From Virgibacillus natechei (GTDB lineage: Bacteria > Bacillota > Bacilli > Bacillales > Amphibacillaceae): a stretch of DNA of 64,000 nucleotides. Below the pieces are notes generated by a model. That model saw only the letters and a program-made list of their open reading frames with translations. It did not search any database and was not told the DNA's origin. This document shows positions 44,125 through 54,275 of the stretch, one piece after another. How positions within the stretch are numbered: the stretch's first letter is position 1; each line of letters begins with the position of its first letter. The stretch is taken from the NCBI RefSeq assembly GCF_026013645.1, contig NZ_CP110224.1, forward strand, positions 2,604,001 through 2,668,000, read 5' to 3'. The position numbers and the translations under genes were made by a program.

Positions 44125-45102
44125 TTAGATTGTGTTCCGAATTGTAGTAATTATTGCTTCATCTAAATCGATATCCTGCATCAAATAAGCGCCAATCAGT
44201 GCCCCACCCACCGGGCTTATCTCAGGTAAAATCACATTGATAGTAGGGTACTTACTCAAATTCTCTTTTATAAGCCGTGGCAGTACATGTTCATCATTAA
44301 AAACGCCGCCACACAGAACAACATCTACCTTTTCTCCTACTTCAAATTGCTTTTCGTATAATGTCTTAATACTAAATGTGATTTCTTTTGCTGCTTCTGC
44401 TAAAATCTTACATGCCAAGGGGTCCTTTTGTTTATAAGCCTGAAAGACAATTTTAGCAAGCGGTGCAATTTTATTCTTAGGCGTAGGAGATGAATATATT
44501 TTTTGGATTAAGTCCTGTGCACGTGATACATTAAAATGCGTATACAACCAAGGAAGCATAATCGTTTCTGATCCACGTCCATCGACTGCTTTGAGTGCTG
44601 CAATAAGCCCTTTTCTCCCAATATCATACCCGCTTCCTTCATCACCAAATAAATACCCCCACCCACCAACGCGATCATGCTCCAGGTGGCGATTGATTCC
44701 ATATGTAATCGATCCAGTACCTGAAATTTGTACAATTCCTGGCGCTCCATATGTGCCAGAATATAGGGCATTAATCGTATCAACCTCAACCTGAACAGCT
44801 ATGTTACCTGGTACAAATTGTTCTATTAATAGATGCAAAACTCGCTTATTCTTGTCATTCCCTGCACCAGAGATTCCAGCAAACAGGCAAGTAGTTGTTT
44901 GAAATGGAATAGGTGCCTTTCTTTCCAAAGAAGTGAATAATATTTCGAGTGTATCCTTTAGCTCTTCTTCAGAAACAATGTTTGGATTCGTTGGCCCGAC
45001 CATATGTTGCGCTAGTACTCTCCCTTTCCTATCCGCTATTACTGCTTTTGTTTTCGTTCCACCACCATCGATCCCCATTACATAGCTCATTTCATCCATC
45101 AT
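44125..45102 (-). CDS. BadF/BcrA-type ATPase family sugar kinase, MurK-like, copy 2
   Basis: 325 residues with the family's phosphate motifs VMGIDGGGTKTKAVIADRKG, IVQISGTGSITYGI and GGWGYLFGDEGSGYDIGRKG. The GTGSI and GDEGSG blocks resemble N-acetylglucosamine/MurNAc kinases. It probably makes MurNAc-6-phosphate or GlcNAc-6-phosphate, the input for MurQ and the signal for the regulator 16 bases downstream. The start may be the ATG at 45102, 45099 or 45090. It differs clearly from copy 1 at 36329. Confidence 0.87.
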   Translation of the reverse strand: MMDEMSYVMGIDGGGTKTKAVIADRKGRVLAQHMVGPTNPNIVSEEELKDTLEILFTSLERKAPIPFQTTTCLFAGISGAGNDKNKRVLHLLIEQFVPGNIAVQVEVDTINALYSGTYGAPGIVQISGTGSITYGINRHLEHDRVGGWGYLFGDEGSGYDIGRKGLIAALKAVDGRGSETIMLPWLYTHFNVSRAQDLIQKIYSSPTPKNKIAPLAKIVFQAYKQKDPLACKILAEAAKEITFSIKTLYEKQFEVGEKVDVVLCGGVFNDEHVLPRLIKENLSKYPTINVILPEISPVGGALIGAYLMQDIDLDEAIITTIRNTI

Positions 45103-45211
45103 CCTTTGATAGCTATATTACTTCTCTTTATCTTCTACAATATATTCTTTTATGTTAATAAACAAGTACATTATTAAAACTTAATTTCATTGCCTACTAA
45201 CATTCTACAGT

Positions 45212-45243
45212 AAAAAAGACGTCAACCCCTATAGTCAACGTCT
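45212..45243 (-). terminator. Terminator after the rodA-like gene
   Basis: AGACGT and ACGTCT close a 10-bp stem (with two G-U pairs), followed on the minus strand by TTTTTTAC. Confidence 0.7.
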
Positions 45244-45249
45244 CTTTCT

Positions 45250-46422
45250 CTAATTTTCAAACATATACTCTTTCGTATGAACATGCACATTCATAACAAT
45301 GCCAACTGCAATCATATTTGTAAGCAAGGAACTTCCGCCGTAACTAATAAATGGCAGGGTTAAACCTGTTATTGGCATGAGACCAATCGTCATGCCGATG
45401 TTTTGGAAAATCTGAAAAGTGAACAGCCCAATTACTCCTGCTATCAGACACATGCCAAATAAATCCTTACTATTTATTGCAATTAAAACCATTCTGTAAA
45501 TCATAATAAAGAAAATCAACAATAGTATCGAAACACCAAAAAATCCAAACTCCTCACCTATTACAGTGAAAATGAAATCGGTGTGAATTTCTGGCACTCT
45601 TCCACTTTGGGACATAGCTCCTTCTTGAAAACCACTCCCGAATAGTTGTCCAGAACCTATCCCCATTCTTGCTCCGCTCAATTGATAACCAAATGTATTC
45701 GCAAATTGATCGGGCTGTAACCAACCATAGATACGCTCTAATTGATGGTCTTTTAATAACAAATTAAAAATATCAGGAAAGTTTACAAATACCCAAGCTA
45801 AAGCTGCCAAAATAACTCCTATCCCCAACACAATAAATGATATTAGCTTAGCGGATACACCTGACATAAATAACATGGTCCCTGCAATCGCTACGATGAC
45901 GAGCGAAGTTCCAAGATCTGGCTGCGAAAAAATAAAATAGAACGGGATAAGTGATAACACAGCCACACTCGTTAATATAGAAACATCTCGTTGCATCAAG
46001 TTCTTAGATCTTTCCGTAATTTTGTATATTGCTGTAGCCAACATAATAATTAAGAAGATTTTCACAAACTCAGATGGCTGAATGTCAATACCACCAATTG
46101 ATACCCAACGTTGAGAGCCTTTACGCATTTCTCCAAAGAAATGGACATAAATTAACGAAAGCAAACCGATAACATAAAGCGGAATGGCTAACGACCGATA
46201 ATGTTCATATTCGATAAAGAGAACAACAAAAATAATTGCAATAAACCCCAGCCCAAACCAAATAGCTTGCAAAATCAAATAATAAGAAGGGTCCTGACTA
46301 TACTGACCAGATGCACTATAAATAGATATTAGACTAATGATAAATAATAAAAACACACACAGGAGAAGCGTGTAATCTAATCTATTCACAACATTTCGTA
46401 TTCCGTGTTTTAAAGAGTCCAT
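45250..46422 (-). CDS. rodA: SEDS glycan polymerase, RodA-like
   Basis: 390 residues with about ten membrane helices and the SEDS signatures QRWVSIGGIDIQPSEFVKI, FSQPDLGTSLVI, RVPEIHTDFIFTVIGEEFGF and GLTLPFISYGGSSLLTNM. SEDS proteins polymerise lipid II into glycan strands with a class B PBP. The N-terminus and the QPSEFVKI block are closer to RodA than FtsW. AAGGGAAGGG ribosome binding site. It lies 86 bases after another SEDS gene, next to the wall recycling cluster. Confidence 0.9.
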   Translation of the reverse strand: MDSLKHGIRNVVNRLDYTLLLCVFLLFIISLISIYSASGQYSQDPSYYLILQAIWFGLGFIAIIFVVLFIEYEHYRSLAIPLYVIGLLSLIYVHFFGEMRKGSQRWVSIGGIDIQPSEFVKIFLIIMLATAIYKITERSKNLMQRDVSILTSVAVLSLIPFYFIFSQPDLGTSLVIVAIAGTMLFMSGVSAKLISFIVLGIGVILAALAWVFVNFPDIFNLLLKDHQLERIYGWLQPDQFANTFGYQLSGARMGIGSGQLFGSGFQEGAMSQSGRVPEIHTDFIFTVIGEEFGFFGVSILLLIFFIMIYRMVLIAINSKDLFGMCLIAGVIGLFTFQIFQNIGMTIGLMPITGLTLPFISYGGSSLLTNMIAVGIVMNVHVHTKEYMFEN

Positions 46423-46508
46423 AATATTACCCTTCCCTTATTATTGCTTAGAAAACGTGGCATTTACCAAGCCTAATTTATCTATGAAGTTACAATTGAA
46501 AAACTTTT

Positions 46509-47645
46509 TCAAGCGGAATTCTTTTCCTCGCTATTCTGCTGTTCGGCTTTATTATTCTGCATCGAAATATTCATTAACATTCCTATACCAGCTAATGTAA
46601 TAACCATCGATGATCCGCCGTAACTAATTAATGGTAGCGTAATACCTGTAATAGGTAGCAGCCCTGATACGGATCCTAAGTTTAAAATAGCTTGAAAGCA
46701 AATTTGGATCGTAATACCGAATGCTAGAAACTTACCGAAGTAATTAGGTGTTTTTTTGAATATATCAAAGCCTTTCAGCAAGAAAGTTACAAACATTCCC
46801 ATGACAATAATTAAACCTATTATACCTAACTCTTCCAAAATGATGGCCATAATAAAATCGGTATGTGCCTCGGGAAGGTAACCCATTTTCTGGATACTGT
46901 TACCTAGGCCTTCTCCAGTAAAACCACCTGTCCCAATCGCGATGTAAGAATTAACTAGTTGTAAGCCTTGACCAAGCGGATCTGCAAAAGGGTCGACAAA
47001 TGAAGTCATTCGATCCATCCGATAATCTGCAGAAAATGCCAACATAGCAACTCCTGAAACAGCCAACCCACCTAATACACCTAAATGTTGCCATTTCGCG
47101 CCAGAAAGCAGGAGAACTCCACCACAAGCAATGATAATAGATATTCCCGTTCCCAAATCCGGTTGCATAATAATAAGGAAGAACACAAAAGCAAGAATAA
47201 GCAGCGGAGGCAAAAACCCACGACTAAATTCACCAATATAATTCCGCTTATTACTATACGCTTTAGCAAAGTATATAAGCATAATAAGTTTTGCTATCTC
47301 AGATGGTTGAAATACGAATGGTCCAACTCCCAACCATCTCGTCGAGTAATTCCTTTCCACACCTATCCCTGGAACGAGTACAAGCCCAAGTAGAACGATC
47401 AATAGTAGAATTAAAGGTGCAATAAATTTTCCTAATAGTTGATAAGGAATGAAACTAACGACAAAAAATATAACGAAACCCACTACAATCCAAATTAATT
47501 GTCTGTTAAAGAAATAATTATCTTCCCCATGTTGCAATATAGCATATGGAAAACTGGAACTATATACCATCATTAATCCAAATAAAGCCATCAATAAAAT
47601 GAGCGTAAATAATCCAAAGTCCCAACGTTTCATTATATTCTTCAT
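46509..47645 (-). CDS. SEDS glycan polymerase, FtsW/RodA family
   Basis: 378 residues, same fold as the neighbour: TRWLGVGPFVFQPSEIAKLI, MQPDLGTGISIIIACGG, YLPEAHTDFIMAIILEELGI, ITLPLISYGGSSMVITLAGI. It resembles FtsW/SpoVE-type proteins. The C-terminus is a short polar tail. GGTGAGC ribosome binding site. Whether it serves division, elongation or sporulation cannot be decided from the sequence; two SEDS genes in tandem suggest duplicated functions. Confidence 0.88.
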   Translation of the reverse strand: MKNIMKRWDFGLFTLILLMALFGLMMVYSSSFPYAILQHGEDNYFFNRQLIWIVVGFVIFFVVSFIPYQLLGKFIAPLILLLIVLLGLVLVPGIGVERNYSTRWLGVGPFVFQPSEIAKLIMLIYFAKAYSNKRNYIGEFSRGFLPPLLILAFVFFLIIMQPDLGTGISIIIACGGVLLLSGAKWQHLGVLGGLAVSGVAMLAFSADYRMDRMTSFVDPFADPLGQGLQLVNSYIAIGTGGFTGEGLGNSIQKMGYLPEAHTDFIMAIILEELGIIGLIIVMGMFVTFLLKGFDIFKKTPNYFGKFLAFGITIQICFQAILNLGSVSGLLPITGITLPLISYGGSSMVITLAGIGMLMNISMQNNKAEQQNSEEKNSA

Positions 47646-48080
47646 CGCCAGCTCACCTTCTTCTGTGCATCTATATATTTACAATTAACTACCACATTTA
47701 TGATTCTGAAAATACGACTAACCGAGAATAATAGATTTGATTTGAGTCAATGTCTATATTATTTCCTCTTCCATTATTTTAAATCAAAATGCACATCTCT
47801 GCTAGTCGTATTATAGTGAGATTTGTTATTTTCTGTGTAACGACATAAAGTAACCGTTCCTCATTAGAATTTTACAACGCACAGGACGCTCTATAATAAA
47901 ACGGCTTAAGAGTATAATTATAGCAATTAAACAGTAATATGAAAAGGATGTAACCATTGAATAATCAAAGAAATTGTATAAAAGATAAAAATTCGCCATA
48001 TTCATTACAAAATACCGTGTCTTTTTTCCTTTGTTGGGGAAGATACATTATAGTGAAATACGTAGAAGGAGGTACATATA
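47646..48080. other. Divergent intergenic region between SEDS gene and yyaL
   Basis: 435 bases without a credible gene. On the minus strand TATAAT near 47810 (context TCACTATAATACG) is a possible -10 for the SEDS genes, but its -35 is not clear. The yyaL ribosome binding site GAAGGAGG lies at the right end. Confidence 0.4.
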
Positions 48081-50138
48081 ATGTCACGTACATATAATAG
48101 GTTAACGGAGGAAAAATCCCCATACCTTCTCCAACATGCCGACAACCCAGTAAACTGGTATCCATGGGGCGAGGAGGCATTTGAAAAAGCCAAACAAGAA
48201 GACAAACCCATCTTCCTCTCTATCGGCTACAGCACATGTCATTGGTGTCATGTTATGGCCCATGAATCATTCGAGGATCAGGAAGTAGCTTCTTTATTAA
48301 ATGATAAATTTATTTCGATAAAAGTCGACCGTGAAGAACGTCCAGACGTGGATTCTGTTTATATGAAAGTATGCCAAATGATGACTGGACACGGTGGCTG
48401 GCCACTAACAATATTCATGACGCCTGACAAGATACCTTTTTATGCTGCTACTTACTTGCCCAAGACAAGTAAATATGGAATGCCTGGCATCATGGAAGCC
48501 TTAACCCAGCTTCATATAAAATATAAGGAAGATCCAGACCATATCGAAGAAGTAACGGACAGTGTAACAAATGCACTTAATAAGATGGTAACAGCTAAAA
48601 GCGACAGCCGCCTTACGAAGGAAACCGTTGTAAAAGCACATCAACAATTAGTGAGCGAAATTGATTTTTCCTATGGTGGATTTGGTAAAGCACCTAAATT
48701 CCCCATGCCGCAAAATATACTATTTTTGCTAAGGCACTATTTTTTTAATGAACAAGGGAAGGAATCTAAGATAGTAGAAAACACATTGAATTCCATGGCC
48801 AAAGGCGGGATATTTGATCATATAGGTTATGGATTCTCACGCTATTCTACCGATGAGAAGTGGCTTGTTCCACATTTTGAAAAGATGCTCTATGATAACG
48901 CCTTGTTACTGATTGCATATACAGAATGCTATCAAGTTACAAATGACCCTTTCTATAAAAAAGTTTCCGAACAAATTATCACCTTTTTAAAGCGAGAAAT
49001 GATGAACACAGAAGGAGCCTTTTACTCTGCAATCGATGCGGATTCAGAAGGTGTGGAAGGGAAATATTATGTGTGGGATTATGAAGAGATATTCACAATC
49101 CTCAATAAAGACCTTGCTGAATTATACACGTCTGTCTATGACATCACACCACAGGGAAATTTCGAAGGGAAAAATATTCCTAACCTGATAAATAAGAACT
49201 TAGAACACGAAGCGTTAGAGAACAACCTTTCAATAGAGGCACTTCAAGCCCAGTTGGAAGCTGCACGAGAAAAACTTTTGGTGGAGCGCGAAAAGCGTAT
49301 CTATCCACATGTGGATGATAAAATTTTAACAAGCTGGAACGGGATGGTCATTGCAGCTCTAGCTAAGGCGGGAAAAGTATTTAATAACGGCGACTACCTG
49401 CAACTTGCTGTCGAATCCATGGCGTTTATCGAAAGCAATTTATATGAGAATGACCGCTTAATGGCACGCTTTCGGGAAGGTGAAACAAAGTACAAGGCCT
49501 ACATGGATGACTATGCATTCCTCCTATGGGGTTATATCGAACTGTATGACACAACCTTTGAAGTCGATTACCTGCAAAAAGGAAAGAAACTTGCAAATGA
49601 CATGATTGCCCTTTTTTGGGACGAGCAAGATGGTGGCTTTTATTTTAGCGGGAGGGACAGCGAGCAATTAATTGCAAGGGATAAGGAAATCTATGATGGA
49701 GCGATCCCATCAGGCAATAGCGTTGCAGCTGTTATGCTCACGCGTTTGGGTTATTTAACTGGGGAGAATGCGTATCTCGATAAAACGGATGAAATGTACT
49801 ATACCTTTTTTGATGACATAGAACGAATCGCGTCAGCAAGCCCGTTCTTTCTGCAATCCCTTCAGTTGACGGAAATTCCAACCAAAGAGGTTGTCATACT
49901 AGGACCGGCAAAAGATCCAGAACGAATAAAGCTAGTAGACAGACTACAACAAGCATTTTTACCAAATGTTACGATTCTTGCAGGGGAAAATCCGGAACAT
50001 TTTTCCGATATAGCCCCATTTGCTGCGTCCTATAAACAGTTAAATGATCAAACAACCGTTTATGTTTGTGAGAACTTTTCCTGCCAACAACCAACCACAG
50101 ATATAGAGGAAGCTTTGCAAATGATTATGGGAAAATAA
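48081..50138 (+). CDS. yyaL: Thioredoxin-domain protein YyaL (DUF255 / SSP411 family)
   Basis: 685 residues: an N-terminal thioredoxin-like domain starting [20 protein letters not shown] with [12 protein letters not shown] as redox motif, then an alpha/alpha-barrel region ([40 protein letters not shown]) as in glycoside-metabolising epimerases. Bacterial members are widespread; the biochemical role is not settled. Strong GAAGGAGG site. Stand-alone gene with its own terminator. Confidence 0.92.
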   Translation: MSRTYNRLTEEKSPYLLQHADNPVNWYPWGEEAFEKAKQEDKPIFLSIGYSTCHWCHVMAHESFEDQEVASLLNDKFISIKVDREERPDVDSVYMKVCQMMTGHGGWPLTIFMTPDKIPFYAATYLPKTSKYGMPGIMEALTQLHIKYKEDPDHIEEVTDSVTNALNKMVTAKSDSRLTKETVVKAHQQLVSEIDFSYGGFGKAPKFPMPQNILFLLRHYFFNEQGKESKIVENTLNSMAKGGIFDHIGYGFSRYSTDEKWLVPHFEKMLYDNALLLIAYTECYQVTNDPFYKKVSEQIITFLKREMMNTEGAFYSAIDADSEGVEGKYYVWDYEEIFTILNKDLAELYTSVYDITPQGNFEGKNIPNLINKNLEHEALENNLSIEALQAQLEAAREKLLVEREKRIYPHVDDKILTSWNGMVIAALAKAGKVFNNGDYLQLAVESMAFIESNLYENDRLMARFREGETKYKAYMDDYAFLLWGYIELYDTTFEVDYLQKGKKLANDMIALFWDEQDGGFYFSGRDSEQLIARDKEIYDGAIPSGNSVAAVMLTRLGYLTGENAYLDKTDEMYYTFFDDIERIASASPFFLQSLQLTEIPTKEVVILGPAKDPERIKLVDRLQQAFLPNVTILAGENPEHFSDIAPFAASYKQLNDQTTVYVCENFSCQQPTTDIEEALQMIMGK

Positions 50139-50140
50139 TC

Positions 50141-50182
50141 AAGAAGTGTCGTTCTGAAACGGAGCGTCACTTCTTATTTTTA
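50141..50182 (+). terminator. Terminator after yyaL
   Basis: AAGAAGTG and CACTTCTT close a long imperfect stem containing CGTTC/GAGCG, followed by ATTTTTATT. Confidence 0.8.
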
Positions 50183-50361
50183 TTAACTCCTAATGGACGA
50201 CCATATTCTTAAAAAAACTACTGTGAACGGAAAAATCTATAACATTGATAAAGCTACTGCAAAGTGCAAAACAGATGGTAATGAATGATAAAATCCGACA
50301 ATTTTCATATAGCCAAATCTAGTAATATGGGCTATAATGTTGAATCAAGGAGGTGAAACAA

Positions 50362-50490
50362 ATGAGTGAAGAGCGATTTGACCGCTTGGAAAACCGCTTT
50401 GATAAACTGGAAAATATGATTGTACAGTTAATCAATACCGTAGGAAATGTTATAGAAGAACAAACTGGAATGCGCATGAACAGAAGGTAA
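50362..50490 (+). CDS. Short upstream frame of a frameshifted coiled-coil gene
   Basis: 42 residues starting MSEERFDRLENRFDKLENMI after a very good AAGGAGGTG site. Its TAA stop overlaps the ATG of the next frame (TAATG at 50488-50492). The sequence WNAHEQKVMKEEQ, read in the next frame just before that ATG, looks like the natural continuation, so this is probably the 5' end of one gene broken by a one-base deletion (or two-base insertion) near 50460-50470. Alternatively the two frames are coupled by reinitiation. Confidence 0.6.
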   Translation: MSEERFDRLENRFDKLENMIVQLINTVGNVIEEQTGMRMNRR

Positions 50491-50948
50491 TGAAAGAAGA
50501 ACAGGTTTCATTTCGAGAAGAACAAACTTCGTTGAAAAATGAAATGGCCGCTTTCCGCACAGAGCAGGATGAAATGAAAAGCGAAATGGCTGCTTTCCGC
50601 ACCGAGCAAGATGAAATGAAAGGTGAAATGGCCGCTTTCCGCACAGAACAAGATGAAATGAAAGGTGAAATGGCCGCTTTCCGTATAGAGCAAGATGGAA
50701 TGAAAGGCGAAATGGCTGCTTTCCGCATAGAACAGGATGGAATGAAAAAGGAACAGCAAGAAATGAAGCAAGACATTTCTTTCTTGAGAAGTGATTATCA
50801 GGACATGCGCATGGAAAGTGATCAACGACATTCAGAAGTAATGAGAAATTTCCGATCTCTAGAAGCTGATCAAGAATTTGTATGGAGAAAAAACACAAGG
50901 AATGAAAGAGATATTGCGAAAGTAAAAAAACAATATCTCGGCACATAA
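50490..50948 (+). CDS. Coiled-coil protein with five 14-residue repeats
   Basis: 152 residues. Five tandem units of the type MAAFRTEQDEMKGE (42-bp DNA repeats at 50544-50753) with flanking helical parts (RSDYQDMRMESDQRHSEVMR; FVWRKNTRNERDIAKVKKQY). It should form a long charged coiled coil. No ribosome binding site of its own; it depends on the overlapping upstream frame or is the 3' part of the frameshifted gene. Function unknown. Confidence 0.6.
   Translation: MKEEQVSFREEQTSLKNEMAAFRTEQDEMKSEMAAFRTEQDEMKGEMAAFRTEQDEMKGEMAAFRIEQDGMKGEMAAFRIEQDGMKKEQQEMKQDISFLRSDYQDMRMESDQRHSEVMRNFRSLEADQEFVWRKNTRNERDIAKVKKQYLGT
50544..50753 (+). repeat. Five tandem 42-bp repeats
   Basis: Units start at 50544, 50586, 50628, 50670 and 50712, each beginning ATGGC(C/T)GCTTTCCGCA or a one-base variant and ending in GAA. 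The first three encode RTEQDEMK and the last two RIEQDGMK, which suggests stepwise duplication. Confidence 0.9.
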
Positions 50949-51016
50949 TTTTAATTGATTATATCTACCTCTATACATCCTAGATTTCCTCATAAAGAAT
51001 TATATATCCAAACTAG

Positions 51017-51074
51017 AAAAATATCCTCGTTACATATACCTCACAAGTAGTATAGTATTACGAGGATATTTTAT
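51017..51074. terminator. Bidirectional terminator, coiled-coil gene / acyl-CoA dehydrogenase
   Basis: AAAATATCCTCGT (about 51017-51030) pairs with ACGAGGATATTTT (51060-51072), with A/T runs on both sides. Confidence 0.75.
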
Positions 51075-51083
51075 TTATCTCAT

Positions 51084-52745
51084 TCACTCTCCAACAATTT
51101 CGCTAAACTTTTCCAGCGTCACTGGCTCCTTCTGAAATTCATCCTTCTTCCAAAGTGACTGTAAATATACAGCGGCAACTGCCTTATCCCTGCTTCCCTC
51201 TGTATTACTCATCTCAAGCGCAACGACACTTTCAAAAATATCAGCCATTCGTTTGGCAATTTCCTTGCTATAATAGGTTTGCAGATTCCGAGAAAGCTCT
51301 TTTACCGAACCAATGGTTTCCATCAATTTAAGTATTTCTAATTCAACAACTTTCACCCAAGACTTTAATGCTTCATCCGCAATTTTTGCCAGCCTTACCT
51401 TCATCTCTGCTTCAAAAAGTTCAGCAGCCTGATATTTCCCCACCAAGCGCAACACTTCCAGTCCTAAAATATTAGCCGTTCCTTCCCAAACAGTCAATAC
51501 CTGGGCATCACGCAACAAACGTGGGGTGACGAAGTCCTCAATGTACCCGTTACCTCCATGCATTTCAATCGCTTCATGGGAAAAGTGAATGGCCTGTTCC
51601 GCAGTTTCCTTTTTCATAATAGCAACATATAAGCGGAATAGTATTTGATCTTTCTCAGATCTTTCCACCTTTGTTTTCAGTCCCATCACTAAATCCATCA
51701 ATCCAATTACTTCAAACATGGCATTCATTTCCACCTCTTGTTTCGCCGCCATTTCACTTAAAGTTGCTTGTACCATTGGATACATTGTCAGCTTATTGCC
51801 GAAAGTTACACGATCCGTCGCATAGGACTTTGCTTCCAAATAAGCCCGGCGCATGATTCCTAGGGAGGCTACAGCATTACTGACTCGTGAAAGGTTCAAA
51901 GCTTCAATCATATAGGAGAACCCGTTATTGGCTTCACCAACCAGATAACCTTTCGCTCCTTCAAATTCCACTTCGGCTGAAGGCACAGCCCGCACGCCTA
52001 ATTTATCTTTTAGCCGCCGAATCCGGAGTTGCCCCGCAGCTCTATTTTCCTCCCATGGTACAAGAAAGAGACTCAACCCTCTCGTTCCTTCAGGTGCCCC
52101 CTCCAGTCGTGCGAGTACCATTGCAACACCACAAGCACCCGCATTACTGGCAAAATATTTTTCTCCGGTAATTCGGTAATATTCGCCTTCTTTTACAGCT
52201 TCCACTTCATTAGCCCCAACATCTGAACCACCCTGCCGCTCAGTTAAAAGAGTCGCCCCTTCATAGAGCTCAACATCACCTGTTGCAAGTACATGTGGCA
52301 AAAATTCCTGTTTCAAATCATCTGAAGCATAGTGATCGATTAAATAAGCAGTCGCCATGGAGAGCGTAACCGGACAGTAAAATCCAGGCTCTGCATGGGA
52401 AAGCAAATACCCTTGCGCGAAAGAATACACATAATTCCCCTTATAGCCCAGTGCAGGAATTTCCTTGTGGATGTACCCGACAATTCCTGCATTGTACGTC
52501 TCTTCCACCGTCTTTTTATATCCTTCATTCAGCAAGACCTGTGACACTTCATTTCCCATTTTGTCATAACGGATCAGCTGCGGCTGGCCTTCCCGGTCTG
52601 TGTGCACCGCTCGCTCGTCAATTGGCCCGGCAGTCAATGTTCCAAACGCCTCTAATTCGTTATCTGCCCACTTGTAAAAATCAGCAGGTAGCATTTCTTT
52701 AAGTAATCGCTTCAGATTAGGATCCTCATTGTAGAAGTTTGACAT
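51084..52745 (-). CDS. Acyl-CoA dehydrogenase family protein
   Basis: 553 residues, longer than short- and medium-chain enzymes and closer to long or very long chain acyl-CoA dehydrogenases with an extra C-terminal helical part. FAD-binding and active-site region motifs: LTERQGGSDVGANEVEAV, GEKYFASNAGACGVAMVLAR, IEALNLSRVSNAVASLG, and MHGGNGYIEDFVTPRLLRDA near the C-terminus. It catalyses the first step of beta-oxidation. It follows the acyl-CoA ligase gene by 15 bases in an operon headed by a MerR regulator. Confidence 0.9.
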   Translation of the reverse strand: MSNFYNEDPNLKRLLKEMLPADFYKWADNELEAFGTLTAGPIDERAVHTDREGQPQLIRYDKMGNEVSQVLLNEGYKKTVEETYNAGIVGYIHKEIPALGYKGNYVYSFAQGYLLSHAEPGFYCPVTLSMATAYLIDHYASDDLKQEFLPHVLATGDVELYEGATLLTERQGGSDVGANEVEAVKEGEYYRITGEKYFASNAGACGVAMVLARLEGAPEGTRGLSLFLVPWEENRAAGQLRIRRLKDKLGVRAVPSAEVEFEGAKGYLVGEANNGFSYMIEALNLSRVSNAVASLGIMRRAYLEAKSYATDRVTFGNKLTMYPMVQATLSEMAAKQEVEMNAMFEVIGLMDLVMGLKTKVERSEKDQILFRLYVAIMKKETAEQAIHFSHEAIEMHGGNGYIEDFVTPRLLRDAQVLTVWEGTANILGLEVLRLVGKYQAAELFEAEMKVRLAKIADEALKSWVKVVELEILKLMETIGSVKELSRNLQTYYSKEIAKRMADIFESVVALEMSNTEGSRDKAVAAVYLQSLWKKDEFQKEPVTLEKFSEIVGE

Positions 52746-52760
52746 TGTTCCCCTCCTTCC

Positions 52761-54275
52761 TTATTGTTCGACACGCTCACGCAGCTGATTTTTTAGTAAT
52801 TTTCCTGTTGCATTCCTAGGAAGCGCTTCCAATTGTTCGTAAATCCTAGGAATCTTGAAATCTGCTACCTTGCCTTTTAAAAACTCCCTGCATGTGTCTG
52901 CTAAATTCTCTATTTCACCCTCCATTACCACATATGCTTTCACTGTTTCACCCCAGTCCGGATTAGGAACACCAACAATAGCCACATCGCTAATCTGCGG
53001 ATGGTTGTTTAATATATTCTCAATTTCTTGTGGAAAAATATTTACACCACCAGATATGATTACATCCTTTTTTCGGTCGACCACCCAGTAAAATCCGTCT
53101 TCATCCTGCTTCGCCATATCACCTGTATACAACCAATCTCCCCGAAGCGATTCCTGCGTTTTTTCTGGATCCTTATAATAACCTTTCATATTCCCCTCCC
53201 CACGCAGAATAATTTCTCCAACCTCGCCTTGACTTACATCTTCCTCGTCTTCATTCACCAACCTAATTTCACAATTCAGTGCTGGGCGTTTTCCGATACT
53301 TCCCGCCTTCTTATCCTGATCATCAAAGCCTAATAATGTGCCATTTGGTCCAGCTTCTGTCAGTCCATATACACACATTAGTCTATCGGTTGAAAATTTT
53401 TCTTTTATAAATAGTACTTCCTGTTCTCCCAGAGGCGCACCGCCATATACCCAATATTCCATTGAGGTTAAATCGTGCGTTCTGATCTTCGGATGCTTGG
53501 CACTGCCAAGATAGGCGACAGGTGCACCAAAAAAATGTGTTGTTTTTTCCTTTTCGACAGTTTCCAGTAGTAAATCAGGTGTAAATGTCGGCACAAGTAC
53601 GTGTGTCGCGCCAACATATGTCCCTGCAATCATGAATAAATGCAATTGCGCTGAATGACTAAGCGGCATCATATGCAGCACCCTGCTCTCCGGCTTCATT
53701 GACATTTCAATACAAATCATCGTTGCTACGGTTAAAATACTCCGATACGTGAAGACAACACCCTTTGGAGCACCAGTTGTTCCAGATGTATACAGTAAGG
53801 AGGCCTCATCATCCTCTGTTAATTCACAGCGGATTTCAGCTGGCGATCCTTCCGTTATTAATTTTTCAAACGAAAGCCAGTCACCATCAACCTCTCCAGT
53901 TTTCACATATAGGAGATCACCAGTTTTCGGCATCCCTTTCACCTGTTCAAATAATAAATCATGTGTAATAAACACCTTGGCGTCACTGTGATTTAAAATA
54001 TACATTATTTCCTGATGAACAAGCTTAGCATTAATCGGAACAATCAGTGCTCCTATGCGCTGAACGGCAAAATACGTATATAAAAATTCCTTCGTATTCG
54101 GCATATGGAGGATCACTTTATCCCCTTTCGTAACACCACGCTTCAGTAAACTATCTGCCAATTGATTGACTGTCCTATCCCATTCCATGTACGTAATACG
54201 CTCCGAAGGGGTTATGATCCCTTCATGATTTGGAAATTTTCTCGACTGGCTTGCAAGCAAATTAGGTATATTCAT
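52761..54275 (-). CDS. Fatty acyl-CoA ligase (AMP-forming)
   Basis: 504 residues with the adenylate-forming motifs SLLYTSGTTGAPKGVVFTYR (P-loop), VYGLTEAGPN, and WLYTGDMAKQDEDGFYWVVD followed by RKKDVIISGG, and the C-terminal PRNATGKLLKNQLR lysine. It activates a fatty acid to its CoA ester with ATP. It supplies the acyl-CoA dehydrogenase encoded downstream and overlaps the regulator upstream by four bases. Chain length preference not predictable. Confidence 0.93.
   Translation of the reverse strand: MNIPNLLASQSRKFPNHEGIITPSERITYMEWDRTVNQLADSLLKRGVTKGDKVILHMPNTKEFLYTYFAVQRIGALIVPINAKLVHQEIMYILNHSDAKVFITHDLLFEQVKGMPKTGDLLYVKTGEVDGDWLSFEKLITEGSPAEIRCELTEDDEASLLYTSGTTGAPKGVVFTYRSILTVATMICIEMSMKPESRVLHMMPLSHSAQLHLFMIAGTYVGATHVLVPTFTPDLLLETVEKEKTTHFFGAPVAYLGSAKHPKIRTHDLTSMEYWVYGGAPLGEQEVLFIKEKFSTDRLMCVYGLTEAGPNGTLLGFDDQDKKAGSIGKRPALNCEIRLVNEDEEDVSQGEVGEIILRGEGNMKGYYKDPEKTQESLRGDWLYTGDMAKQDEDGFYWVVDRKKDVIISGGVNIFPQEIENILNNHPQISDVAIVGVPNPDWGETVKAYVVMEGEIENLADTCREFLKGKVADFKIPRIYEQLEALPRNATGKLLKNQLRERVEQ

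Noticed and set aside
50428..50946. 172-residue minus-strand open frame with FHLSFHLVLCGKRP repeats
   Set aside because: It is the mirror image of the 42-bp coding repeats on the plus strand; composition is implausible.
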